Shown in pieces: positions 7,212 to 13,827 of a DNA stretch of 15,700 nt (its first letter is position 1; each line of letters starts with the position of its first letter). Both the position numbers and the translations under genes were made by a program. Location of the stretch: contig DAIMYQ010000034.1 of NCBI GenBank assembly GCA_036734385.1, forward strand, positions 1 through 15,700, read 5' to 3'. This stretch comes from JAAYPI01 sp036734385 (lineage in GTDB: Bacteria; Bacteroidota; Bacteroidia; Bacteroidales; Paludibacteraceae). Under the pieces are notes generated by a model. That model did not search any database, was not told the DNA's origin, and saw only the letters and a list, made by a program, of their open reading frames with translations.

Positions 7212-8408
7212 GTGAAAACGATATATAGGACATATAAGTTTAGAATGTATCCAAATACAGAACAACAAGAATTGTTGGGCAAGTATTTTGGATGTACTCG
7301 TTTTGTCTATAATTATTTTCTCAACGAACGAATGGAGCAGTATAAGACTACACAAAAGTCTGATAACTATTATGAGCAGGCAAAGAAACTCACTCAACTA
7401 AAGAAGCAAGATGATTATGGTTGGTTGAAGGAAATTAACAGTCAGACATTACAACATAGTTTGAGGCATCTTGAATCAGCATATCTTAATTTCTTTAGAG
7501 GTAACTCAAGATTTCCAAGATTCAAGTCAAAGAAAGACAAAAACTCGTTTGTGGTACCACAGTTTTGTTCCGTCGTTGATAATTCTATATCATTGCCTAA
7601 ATGTAAGTCTACTATAAAGATAAAGAAGCATCAAGATATTTCAGGTAATGTACATTCTATGACAATATCTAAAGACTGTGATGGAAAATACTACGTTGCT
7701 ATTCTTACAGAGCAGTCTTATGAACCAATACAAAAATCGAATAAATCTGTTGGAATTGATTTAGGTTTGAAGGATTTTGTAATAACATCTGATGGCAAGA
7801 TATACAAGAACCACAGATATACTAAAAAATATGAAAGACAATTAAGTAAAGCACAGAAGCATCTTTCTCGTAAGCAAAAAGACAGCCGTTCTTTTGAAAA
7901 CCAAAAAAGGAAGGTTGTAAAGATTCACAAGAAGATTTCTAATTCAAGAAACGATGTCTTACATAAGGTTTCAACAGAACTTGTTAGAAACTATGACATA
8001 ATCTGTTGTGAGAACCTTAATATAAAGGGAATGATTAAGAACCATAAACTTGCAAAGCATATTGCTGATGCAAGTTGGGGGACATTCATAAACTATCTTG
8101 GATACAAATGCAACAGAGAAGACAAGACTCTGGTGGAGATTAATAGATTTTTTCCAAGTTCACAGACTTGTAGTGAATGTGGATATATCAATCAATCTAC
8201 CAAAGACTTGAGTGTACGAGAATGGACTTGCCCTAAATGTGGTAAACATCACAATAGGGACTTGAATGCAGCTATCAATATCCTTAGAGAAGGATTAACA
8301 ACTCTATCGGCAGGGACTGTCGATTACACAGGTGGAGACGATATAAGACTTGCTTGCAAGCAATTGTCTGCGAAGCCTGAAGCACACAAATCTTTAGTTT
8401 GTGGGTAG
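7212..8408 (+). CDS. tnpB: TnpB RNA-guided nuclease (IS200/IS605 family)
   Basis: This 398-aa TnpB is the ancestor-type relative of Cas12, which cuts DNA using a guide RNA made from the element's own 3' end. Seen: the N-terminal YKFRMYPNTEQQ (8-19) and the wedge region with NSRFPRFKSK (98-107). The RuvC residues are D183 in GIDLGLKDF, E267 in CCENLNIKGM and D350 in HNRDLNAAINIL. The zinc ribbon is C320/C323 (CSEC) with C340/C343 (CPKC). All catalytic positions are intact, so it is not a nuclease-dead TldR. The start is GTG. No tnpA lies nearby, so the element is non-autonomous for transposition or depends on TnpA elsewhere. It sits exactly at the strand-switch junction between the minor head and scaffold genes. 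Confidence 0.95.
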   Translation: MKTIYRTYKFRMYPNTEQQELLGKYFGCTRFVYNYFLNERMEQYKTTQKSDNYYEQAKKLTQLKKQDDYGWLKEINSQTLQHSLRHLESAYLNFFRGNSRFPRFKSKKDKNSFVVPQFCSVVDNSISLPKCKSTIKIKKHQDISGNVHSMTISKDCDGKYYVAILTEQSYEPIQKSNKSVGIDLGLKDFVITSDGKIYKNHRYTKKYERQLSKAQKHLSRKQKDSRSFENQKRKVVKIHKKISNSRNDVLHKVSTELVRNYDIICCENLNIKGMIKNHKLAKHIADASWGTFINYLGYKCNREDKTLVEINRFFPSSQTCSECGYINQSTKDLSVREWTCPKCGKHHNRDLNAAINILREGLTTLSAGTVDYTGGDDIRLACKQLSAKPEAHKSLVCG

Positions 8409-8500
8409 TTCACTTGTGTTCAAATATACAACTTAAATATATTTTGCTTTTCTTTGTGTTCAAATATACAACTTAAATATATTTTGCTTTTATTTGTGTT
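8300..8500 (+). ncRNA. Possible omega RNA (reRNA) of the TnpB element
   Basis: TnpB guide RNAs overlap the 3' end of tnpB and run past the stop to the right end of the element. By that rule the RNA should lie about here. I could not fold it or locate its 3' end. The repeats at 8414-8493 cover the expected right-end region, and each contains a small hairpin (CAAATATA with TATATTTTG). Confidence 0.3.
8414..8493. repeat. Two tandem 40-bp repeats plus a third diverged copy
   Basis: The unit begins TTGTGTTCAAATATACAACT and repeats with exact 40-base spacing (8414-8453 and 8454-8493). The two copies are essentially identical: only the second-last base differs (C at 8452, A at 8492). A third copy from 8494 keeps TTGTGTT and ends with TTAAATATATTTGC (from 8519), but is changed in the middle. 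Each unit carries a TTTG or TTG box, an imperfect palindrome and a TATATTTTG box, so the array resembles duplicated promoters in front of the scaffold gene. It could instead be the right end of the TnpB element. Confidence 0.8.
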
Positions 8501-8530
8501 TGACTTTATGACAATAATTAAATATATTTG
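8499..8530 (+). promoter_or_regulatory. Promoter for the virion morphogenesis operon
   Basis: TTTG at 8499-8502 and TATATTTG at 8523-8530 (perfect TAnnTTTG) are 20 bases apart, a textbook Bacteroidetes promoter. It lies only 3 bases ahead of the scaffold gene ATG, so transcripts from it would begin at or after that codon. Promoter-like boxes in the upstream tandem repeats (for example TTTG 8453-8456 with TATATTTTG 8478-8486) could supply a normal leader. Confidence 0.65.
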
Positions 8531-8533
8531 CGT

Positions 8534-9190
8534 ATGAAAGAGAAAATTTTAGCGGCACTGAAAACGAAGTACAAGAATCTCGGGTTCGGTGAAAAGGCAC
8601 TTGACGGGGTTGCCACCTATCTTACAACGTCGGTTACGGAAGAAAGCCAAATCGAAACAGTTACTGCTGGTGTCGAAGGTCTTCTTAAAATGTTTCAAAG
8701 CGAGCAAGATTCTTTGCGAAGTGGTAAAACCGATGCGGATAAAAGACTTGCAGACCTACAGAAACAAGTAGAACAAATTATTGGTGGCAAGAAAGAACCC
8801 GAACCGCCAAAGAATGAGAATTTGGGTGATGATGTGCCGGCATGGGCAAAAGCTATTGTAGAGCAAAACAAGAAGCTTGCAGAGCAATTGAACAGAATGT
8901 CGGCAGAGAAGATAACAAATTCTCGCAAGGCTCAGATTGACGAACTGATAAAAGGCCTTCCTGAACACTTGAAGAAACCTTATGCTCGTATGAATATCGA
9001 CAACGTAAGCGACGAAGATTTTGCGAAACAAGTCGATGAAATCAAAGGCGAGGTTGAATCAATCAGTAAGGAACTGGGGAAAAGTGGAGCTGTTTTCGGT
9101 GTTCCGAATGCAAATAGAAGCACTAATCAACATGAAAAAGGAATTTTGTCAGAGGCTGAAATCAAGGCTATAACGGGTGAAAAAGTATAG
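8534..9190 (+). CDS. Capsid scaffold-like protein
   Basis: This 218-aa, highly charged, mostly helical protein lies directly ahead of the decoration and capsid genes, the usual place for a phage scaffold. Seen: KEKILAALKTKYKNLGFGEK at the N terminus, a heptad-like stretch DKRLADLQKQVEQIIGG (about residues 66-82), a proline/acidic hinge KKEPEPPKNENLGDD, a second coiled-coil stretch NKKLAEQLNRMSAEKI, and a C-terminal helix ending AEIKAITGEKV. There is no protease motif, so it is scaffold only. The first plausible start is ATG at 8534. A TTG two codons upstream (8528) lies inside the -7 promoter box. Family placement is by character and synteny, since scaffold sequences diverge fast. Confidence 0.78.
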   Translation: MKEKILAALKTKYKNLGFGEKALDGVATYLTTSVTEESQIETVTAGVEGLLKMFQSEQDSLRSGKTDADKRLADLQKQVEQIIGGKKEPEPPKNENLGDDVPAWAKAIVEQNKKLAEQLNRMSAEKITNSRKAQIDELIKGLPEHLKKPYARMNIDNVSDEDFAKQVDEIKGEVESISKELGKSGAVFGVPNANRSTNQHEKGILSEAEIKAITGEKV

Positions 9191-9213
9191 TTAAACCTTT
9201 AAAAAATTTTACT

Positions 9214-9600
9214 ATGGGTACAATTGCTAATTTGAACAATGATACGCAGGTCGTTAACGACGGCTTGGACGCTATCGTAATCCAGAAGGATTTGGCTGAT
9301 ATCCCTGGCGGTGTCACGTTGGATTGCTCTGGAAATTCAGTACAGAATCTTGGTGTAATCAAGGCAGGACACGTAATCGTCAAAACGCCGGGTGGTGTTT
9401 ACAAGCCACTTGCTATTGACGGTACTGGCTACGGAAGTATCGGAAACGACGATACTGCTGTGGGTATTTTGAAAAAATCTGTTACAGTGAAACAACCTTT
9501 GGCTGCTGTTTTGACTATCGGTCAGGTAAACGCAGCTGCTTGTCCGTACACAGTTAGCAGTGCAATCAAAAGTGCGTTGCCGCACATCTATTTTGTCTAA
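9214..9600 (+). CDS. Head decoration-like protein
   Basis: This 128-aa, Gly/Val/Ala-rich, beta-strand protein lies between scaffold and major capsid genes. The middle, VIKAGHVIVKTPGGVYKPL (about 49-67), and the C-terminal part, TAVGILKKSVTVKQPLAAVL (about 81-100), resemble the lambda gpD-type decoration fold. There, trimers bind the outside of the expanded capsid and stabilise it. Size matches the gpD group (about 110-130 aa). There is no signal peptide and no metal motif. Twenty-three bases separate it from the scaffold gene and 29 from the capsid gene. Role is inferred from position, size and strand pattern. Confidence 0.68.
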   Translation: MGTIANLNNDTQVVNDGLDAIVIQKDLADIPGGVTLDCSGNSVQNLGVIKAGHVIVKTPGGVYKPLAIDGTGYGSIGNDDTAVGILKKSVTVKQPLAAVLTIGQVNAAACPYTVSSAIKSALPHIYFV

Positions 9601-9615
9601 CCAATTAAAAAAGAT

Positions 9616-9621
9616 AGGAGG
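9616..9621 (+). promoter_or_regulatory. Perfect Shine-Dalgarno sequence of the capsid gene
   Basis: AGGAGG is placed 8 bases before the ATG at 9630 and is followed by an A-run. I see no comparable sequence before other genes in this window. It is unusual because Bacteroidetes genes mostly lack Shine-Dalgarno sequences. It may help to raise capsid protein synthesis above its neighbours. Confidence 0.75.
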
Positions 9622-9629
9622 AAAAAAAA

Positions 9630-10976
9630 ATGGCTATTATAACATCATTATTTCCAAAGTATCTTGCTGATTTCTCTGTAATCGTTAGACGTTATACGGA
9701 GTTAATCAATGAGAAAAAATTTGAGGAGGCATTGCTTTACAAAGAAATGTTGACTCCAGAATTTTCAGCAGACCTCTCTTGGGGGTCAAACGTGCTAAAT
9801 ACGTCAATTGTTGCTGCTGACGTTGTATCTATGGATAGCCCACTACCATTGAAGAAACGTAACAGCATAACTCGTGCAACTGGCTCTATCCCAAAAATAG
9901 GTATGAAGATGCGGAAAGGAGAGAAAGACATTTCCGACATTCAGGTGATGGAATCACGTGGAGCATTGTCTGCTGAGGTGGCAAGAAAGTTGGTAGACGA
10001 CGTAAACAAATGTTTGAAAGGTGTATTGGTTCGTAACGAGATTTTGTTCCAACAAGCACTATCGACAGGTCTTTGCGTTGTAGATTCTGATGCCAATACT
10101 GGTGTCGGTATTCGTGTTGATTTCAATTATCTTGACAGCAACAAGTTGAACGCAACAATCGGTTGGAAATATGCAAACGCAACTCCAATCAGTGATTTGC
10201 GTAAGGTTTTTTACGCTGCCAACGAAGCTGGACGTTCTTTCGGTGTTGTCATGATTTCAAAGAAATACTTCGACTATCTGAAAAACTCAGCAGAAGGAAA
10301 AGAACTGAATGCAAGCCACAACAAAATCCTTGTTGCCGCTGTTGCAAGTCTTCCTACTCCGAGCCAATCAGGTATGCTTGAGGCATTGCGTGACGAATTC
10401 GACTGCGAATTCAGAATCGTGAACTCGACATTCCGTGTTGAAATCAACGGAACACAAACATCTGTAAGACCATGGAAAGAATCAAACATTGCATTCTTAC
10501 CGTCAACAAAAATCGGTCGTCTGGTTTATGGTATGCTTGCAGAGGAAAGCAATCCTGTAGCAGGTGTAGCCTACGAAAAATCAGCTGACGGAATCCTTGT
10601 CGCAAAATTTGCACACAACGAACCTCTTGAGGAAATGACAACTGCACAAGCATTGTCTTTGCCAGTTATCGACGGTGTAGAAGATATCTATTTGTTACAG
10701 GCAGGTGGTATTCTCGCCAACCCTGACGAATTGGCGTTCACTTCTGCTGCTGATAGCACAGGAAAGACGGTTGCTATTGCTACAGACGCTGACGAGATTT
10801 CGAGCGTGTCAGTTCCTACTAGTGGATCTTGGGCAACAGTTACATTCAGCGGAAAGAACGTTCTTGTGAAAGTTTCTGCTAACACAGCAAGTGGAGCAAC
10901 TACACGTACAACAACCGTTACTGTAACGGATTCATACGGAAACGTTTGTGCAATCCAAGTAACTCAAAACGCATAG
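9630..10976 (+). CDS. Major capsid protein with C-terminal BACON/Ig-like domain
   Basis: This 448-aa protein forms the phage head shell. Residues 1-360 are the capsid part: a helical N arm (AIITSLFPKYLADFSVIVRRY), the loop DSPLPLKKRNSITRATGSIPKI at about 68-89, a helical core, and near residue 290 RPWKESNIAFLPSTKIGRLV, a pattern of gpE-type capsid proteins. Residues about 361-448 (10710-10973) are an added domain: NPDELAFTSAADSTGKTV, SGSWATV and VKVSANTASGATTRTTTV, ending VTQNA. This is a BACON-like Ig fold, which in Bacteroidetes is linked to glycan or mucin binding, and it probably projects outward from the capsid. A homologous domain ends the tail protein at 12513. The start is fixed by a perfect Shine-Dalgarno sequence. 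Four-base spacing to the next gene indicates coupling. Confidence 0.9.
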   Translation: MAIITSLFPKYLADFSVIVRRYTELINEKKFEEALLYKEMLTPEFSADLSWGSNVLNTSIVAADVVSMDSPLPLKKRNSITRATGSIPKIGMKMRKGEKDISDIQVMESRGALSAEVARKLVDDVNKCLKGVLVRNEILFQQALSTGLCVVDSDANTGVGIRVDFNYLDSNKLNATIGWKYANATPISDLRKVFYAANEAGRSFGVVMISKKYFDYLKNSAEGKELNASHNKILVAAVASLPTPSQSGMLEALRDEFDCEFRIVNSTFRVEINGTQTSVRPWKESNIAFLPSTKIGRLVYGMLAEESNPVAGVAYEKSADGILVAKFAHNEPLEEMTTAQALSLPVIDGVEDIYLLQAGGILANPDELAFTSAADSTGKTVAIATDADEISSVSVPTSGSWATVTFSGKNVLVKVSANTASGATTRTTTVTVTDSYGNVCAIQVTQNA

Positions 10977-10978
10977 TT

Positions 10979-11305
10979 ATGACTGTTCTCGACGGATTGA
11001 AAGGAATAAACGAGTACCCAATTAAGTCTGCCACGCTATTGAACGTTGCGACTAAAAGAGGGCTTACTCTTACTGACGAATTGACGAGTGCGATTATGGA
11101 CAGCGAGCCGTATGAGTTGGCAACAGCCGACATATACGTTTATCTCGTTTACGCACCAAACATATCTCAAGGAGGTGTGTCGGTATCGTTCAATGATGAA
11201 CAGAGAGAGAATTTCCTTACAATGGCGAACACCATATATGCTAAATGGAGTGAAACGGATTCTATCAACGGAGTCGTTTACGGCTACAAAGGTTCTGACC
11301 TATGA
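10979..11305 (+). CDS. Head-tail connector-like protein (DUF6706-type)
   Basis: This 108-aa protein begins MTVLDGLKGINEYPIKSATL at the ATG two bases behind the capsid stop. An upstream TTG start (10946) would overlap the capsid gene and is not needed. Helical content is high: a helix-rich first half (LLNVATKRGLTLTDELTSAI), then YELATADIYVYLVYAPNIS and a final helix NFLTMANTIYAKW. Size and place right behind the capsid gene are those of the HK97 gp6-type adaptor that forms a ring on the portal. I recall similar Bacteroides phage proteins in the DUF6706 group. Its stop overlaps the next start (ATGA at 11302). Confidence 0.68.
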   Translation: MTVLDGLKGINEYPIKSATLLNVATKRGLTLTDELTSAIMDSEPYELATADIYVYLVYAPNISQGGVSVSFNDEQRENFLTMANTIYAKWSETDSINGVVYGYKGSDL

Positions 11306-11628
11306 TATTGGAAAATGGATATATCACGGTGATGGTAAAGACGGGTGGTGGTGTTGACAGCGAAAACAACCCTGTCGCTCCTATTTACTATCCCGTTGAT
11401 GTTCCATGCCAATACCAGCAGAAAAAGAGTAGCAACAAAGGTGAATACAACGGCGGACACTATGAAAGTTCGTCATACGAAGTGTACATTGACATTGATA
11501 ATCTTGCTACAATCGAAGGAGCAGGCAAGTTCATACTTGTCAGCAACACGGTTGGAACTATCGGTGAATTTGAGTTTGCAAATCCTGATGTGCTTGAACT
11601 TGTAGGACAGATAAAGATTTCGGTATGA
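11302..11628 (+). CDS. Head closure-like protein
   Basis: This 108-aa, beta-rich protein begins MILENGYITVMVKTGGG and contains NNPVAPIYYPVDVPCQYQQK, typical of small barrel-forming neck proteins such as SPP1 gp16. The second half, SYEVYIDIDNLATIEGAGKF, continues with alternating hydrophobic strands and ends EFEFANPDVLELVGQIKISV. It overlaps both its neighbours by 4 bases (ATGA at 11302 and again at 11625), so it is translationally coupled within the neck gene block. Position, between connector-like and gp10-like genes, supports the head closure role. There is no direct motif, so the assignment is synteny-led. Confidence 0.6.
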   Translation: MILENGYITVMVKTGGGVDSENNPVAPIYYPVDVPCQYQQKKSSNKGEYNGGHYESSSYEVYIDIDNLATIEGAGKFILVSNTVGTIGEFEFANPDVLELVGQIKISV

Positions 11629-12077
11629 TTAAAGGCCCAAATAAAAACGATGTGAAAAAATTGCTCGATGCTGAAAATCAAAAATTACAGCTTGTAATTT
11701 TCACTCTGCTGAGAAGAATTGGTTACGAAGCAGTAAACATTATGAGGCAGACAAAAGGGAACGATTATACGGACCAAACAGGAAACCTGCGTTCGAGTAC
11801 TGGTTTCATTGTTGCATTTAACGGAACAGTAAAAAGCAAATCGAACTTTAATGTCGTAAAAGACGGAACAGAAGGAGCTGGAACAGGAGAAGCACTCGCT
11901 ACAAAAATAGCGGTCGACCAATCTAACGGAAACCGTTGGTGTCTTGTTCTTGTTGCTGGTATGAAATATGCTAGCTACGTGCAGAACTACCACGGAAGAG
12001 ATGTGATTGAAAGTGCTTCGGTTCATGCCGAGAATGAAGCAAGGAATCTAATAGGAAGATTGAGTAATGGCAACTAA
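11625..12077 (+). CDS. HK97 gp10-like neck/tail completion protein
   Basis: This 150-aa protein has the HK97 gp10 layout: a basic helical start (NKNDVKKLLDAENQKL), RIGYEAVNIMRQ, then DYTDQTGNLRSSTGFIVAFNG, which is the family's conserved GNLRxS region, and near the end YASYVQNYHGRDVIESA (about 122-138) followed by an amphipathic helix. Members of this family join head and tail at the neck. The gene overlaps its upstream neighbour by 4 bases and the next gene by 11 bases. There are no membrane segments. Domain identity is fairly convincing from the GNLR and YxxYV...V patterns. Confidence 0.8.
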   Translation: MIKGPNKNDVKKLLDAENQKLQLVIFTLLRRIGYEAVNIMRQTKGNDYTDQTGNLRSSTGFIVAFNGTVKSKSNFNVVKDGTEGAGTGEALATKIAVDQSNGNRWCLVLVAGMKYASYVQNYHGRDVIESASVHAENEARNLIGRLSNGN

Positions 12078-12486
12078 AAAGACTACATCTGACGTAATAG
12101 ACGACGTGATTGCTCTCATTGAAGCATCGCAGCTTCAATCTGTCGTCAACGGCTCTATATATAAGAGCCAGAACAGACCTATCGGGAGCAAAGCGGAGGA
12201 TATTGTTGTGAACTGCATTGCAAGCACACACGAGCAGTTTCAGGAGTTTTCGGTGAACGTAAACATATTCGTTCCGAGAATCGAGGGAGCAGGCAAGAAT
12301 GTCTATTTGCAGGACACAGGCAGAATTACGGTGATTAGTGCTGCCTTGAACGAATTTGTCGAGGGAATTGTTTCCGACGAATACAAGGTTGAATGTGCCA
12401 ACGCAGTAAACTATGAGGAAGCTGTTGAGATACAGCAGGATTTTGTTAATGTAACACTAAGGTTGTACCGCCTTAGTCAAAAATAA
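12067..12486 (+). CDS. Tail terminator-like protein (SPP1 gp17-like)
   Basis: This 139-aa protein has the expected alpha/beta order of a tail terminator: a first helix (DVIDDVIALIEASQ), VVNGSIYKSQNRPIGSKAEDIV with the classic loop between helix and strand, EFSVNVNIFVPRI, a middle helix (ITVISAALNEFVEG), then strands ending VNVTLRLYRLSQK. These proteins cap the tail tube and set its length together with the tape measure. The start at 12067 overlaps the gp10-like gene by 11 bases, and the major tail gene follows 26 bases later, the common order neck, terminator, tube. Confidence 0.7.
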   Translation: MATKKTTSDVIDDVIALIEASQLQSVVNGSIYKSQNRPIGSKAEDIVVNCIASTHEQFQEFSVNVNIFVPRIEGAGKNVYLQDTGRITVISAALNEFVEGIVSDEYKVECANAVNYEEAVEIQQDFVNVTLRLYRLSQK

Positions 12487-12512
12487 GTTTAACCAAAAAA
12501 AATTATAAAGCT

Positions 12513-13277
12513 ATGGGAAAGTTAATAATGGCTTGGTCTAAGTGCGATATCAGAATCGGCAAGACCATTTTCGACCAAAGCACTGGTGCGGAATCAATGG
12601 CTTCAGTTCTAAGTTCGCTCGGAACAATTAACTATCAGTCAACATCAATGGAAGTTGCCGACGGCGACGAACTCATTGCACGTGAGACTGGTGGAAAAGT
12701 TGTTGCACGCGAACAGAACGATGGAGATGTTACAATCACTACGAAAGTAATAGAACCGCAAACTGCATTGTACACGCTACTTTTCGGAACTGCCGCAGAA
12801 GCAGACGGAGGTGTGAAAGTTTCAACGCACATTGTGGAAGACTACTATTCTCTTATCGTTGTTCCTAAAAACAAAGGTGCAATCGGAGTCAAGGCAAAAA
12901 AATGCTCTGTTTCGTTCAAACCTGGTTATTCGGATACTGACGGAAACTATGCTGACATCAAGTTTACAATCGTTGCTTGTCAAGACGGTGAAATGTACAC
13001 TCGTTACGTCAAATCTGGTGCTACAATCTCTCCTAACACGTTGAGTTTCACATCAGCAGCAGACGCGACAGGTAAGACCGTAACTGTAACTACAAACGCA
13101 GACTCTGTTTCTGCATCGTCAAACCAGAATTGGGCAACCGTTTCTGTTAACGACAAAGTTGTTACGGTAAAGGTTAGTGCAAACACTGCCTCTGGAGCAG
13201 CCGAAAGAACTGCAACAGTGACAATCACCGATTCGTGGGGCAATATGAACACCGTAACGGTTACACAAGCAGCCTAA
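12513..13277 (+). CDS. Major tail tube protein with C-terminal BACON/Ig-like domain
   Basis: This 254-aa protein is the main tail tube subunit. Residues 1-169 form the tube domain, with AWSKCDIRIGKTIFDQ, GTINYQSTSMEVADGDELIA and KKCSVSFKPGYSDTDGNYADIKF, a strand-rich layout typical of such proteins. Residues 170-254 (13020-13274) add a domain starting SPNTLSFTSAADATGKTV, with WATVSV, VKVSANTASGAAERTATV and the end VTVTQAA. This is homologous to the C-terminal domain of the capsid protein at 9630. Ig-like additions on tail tubes face outward and may bind surface glycans. ATG codons at 12513 and 12528 are both possible starts. An intrinsic terminator follows 19 bases after the stop. Confidence 0.88.
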   Translation: MGKLIMAWSKCDIRIGKTIFDQSTGAESMASVLSSLGTINYQSTSMEVADGDELIARETGGKVVAREQNDGDVTITTKVIEPQTALYTLLFGTAAEADGGVKVSTHIVEDYYSLIVVPKNKGAIGVKAKKCSVSFKPGYSDTDGNYADIKFTIVACQDGEMYTRYVKSGATISPNTLSFTSAADATGKTVTVTTNADSVSASSNQNWATVSVNDKVVTVKVSANTASGAAERTATVTITDSWGNMNTVTVTQAA

Positions 13278-13296
13278 TTGAAAAAAAGTGTCAACG

Positions 13297-13327
13297 GCCG
13301 ACGGGATAATTCCCGTTGGCTTTTTTT
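13297..13327 (+). terminator. Intrinsic terminator after the tail tube gene
   Basis: GCCGACGGGA (13297-13306) pairs with TCCCGTTGGC (13311-13320) through a TAAT loop; 10 pairs including one G-U. It is followed by seven T (13321-13327), and an A-run lies just upstream. It probably lowers transcription of the chaperone and tape measure genes relative to capsid and tail tube. Confidence 0.88.
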
Positions 13328-13335
13328 GATTTATT

Positions 13336-13827
13336 ATGGAGAAGATAGAGAAAAAAGTAGCTGAAACCCTGCTTGAGAAATGCACAAAGATAGTTCTCGG
13401 AGGGAAAGAGTATGAAATTGCACCGCCTACTATAGCGACAATGGTACTTGTGAGTGAGAAGATAGCGGAGTTTCCTGCGATTGAAACCGACTATGACAAC
13501 GGAGAGGATTTGCTGTTGAGTATGCTCGCAAACGCAAAGGAATGCGGAGTTGTTGCCGACATTGCGGCTATACTGATACTCGGTGCAAAGGAATACAAAA
13601 AGGCAAAAAGCGTTTCAAGGATTGCGAGATTATTTGGACGGAGCGAAAGCAAGTTTGATAAGATACGAAATGCAGTTCTTAATAGCAGCCCACAGACACT
13701 TGACGAGATTGTAGGATTAGCGGTGAAAGGAATGCAGGTGGGCGATTTTTTTTCTGTTATAACTTTCCTAAACAAAGTAAATCTGACGAAGCAGACGAAG
13801 TCAAAAACGACTCAATCTGGGCAATGA
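13336..13827 (+). CDS. Tail assembly chaperone, G-like product
   Basis: This 163-aa, largely helical, soluble protein has EKKVAETLLEKCTKIVLGGK and YEIAPPTIATMVLVSEKIA at the N terminus and ILGAKEYKKAKSVSRIARLF in the middle. It ends with a basic tail KVNLTKQTKSKTTQSGQ. It lies between tail tube and tape measure genes, where lambda G-like chaperones that coat the tape measure are found. Eight T at 13746-13753 read, in its frame, as T TTT TTT, a perfect -1 slippery heptamer. The next ORF is in the -1 frame. The -1 product would be about 233 aa and share the first 139 residues. Its stop overlaps the ATG at 13824 (ATGA). Confidence 0.82.
   Translation: MEKIEKKVAETLLEKCTKIVLGGKEYEIAPPTIATMVLVSEKIAEFPAIETDYDNGEDLLLSMLANAKECGVVADIAAILILGAKEYKKAKSVSRIARLFGRSESKFDKIRNAVLNSSPQTLDEIVGLAVKGMQVGDFFSVITFLNKVNLTKQTKSKTTQSGQ
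13746..13753 (+). other. Slippery site for -1 ribosomal frameshifting
   Basis: Eight T in a row span codons 13747-13749 and 13750-13752 of the chaperone frame, preceded by the last T of GAT at 13746. This is X XXY YYZ with all T, so both tRNAs can re-pair after a one-base backward slip. After the slip, reading continues TTC TGT TAT AAC with no stop until 14034-14036. I found no strong stem right behind it. Confidence 0.75.

Noticed and set aside
7212..8408. TnpB as a nuclease-dead TldR-type regulator
   Set aside because: All three RuvC acidic residues (D183, E267, D350) and the zinc-binding cysteines are present, which argues for an active nuclease.
8414..8501. Short CRISPR-like array from the 40-bp tandem repeats
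   Set aside because: The units are directly adjacent with no unique spacers and there are no cas genes; the boxes inside look like promoters.
8695..9031. Minus-strand ORFs across the scaffold gene
   Set aside because: They lie antisense to a clearly coding, syntenic scaffold gene and have Cys/Phe/Leu-rich composition typical of shadows.
10946..10978. Earlier TTG start for the head-tail connector gene
   Set aside because: It would overlap the end of the capsid gene by about 30 bases, and the ATG at 10979 gives the natural start with normal 2-base spacing.
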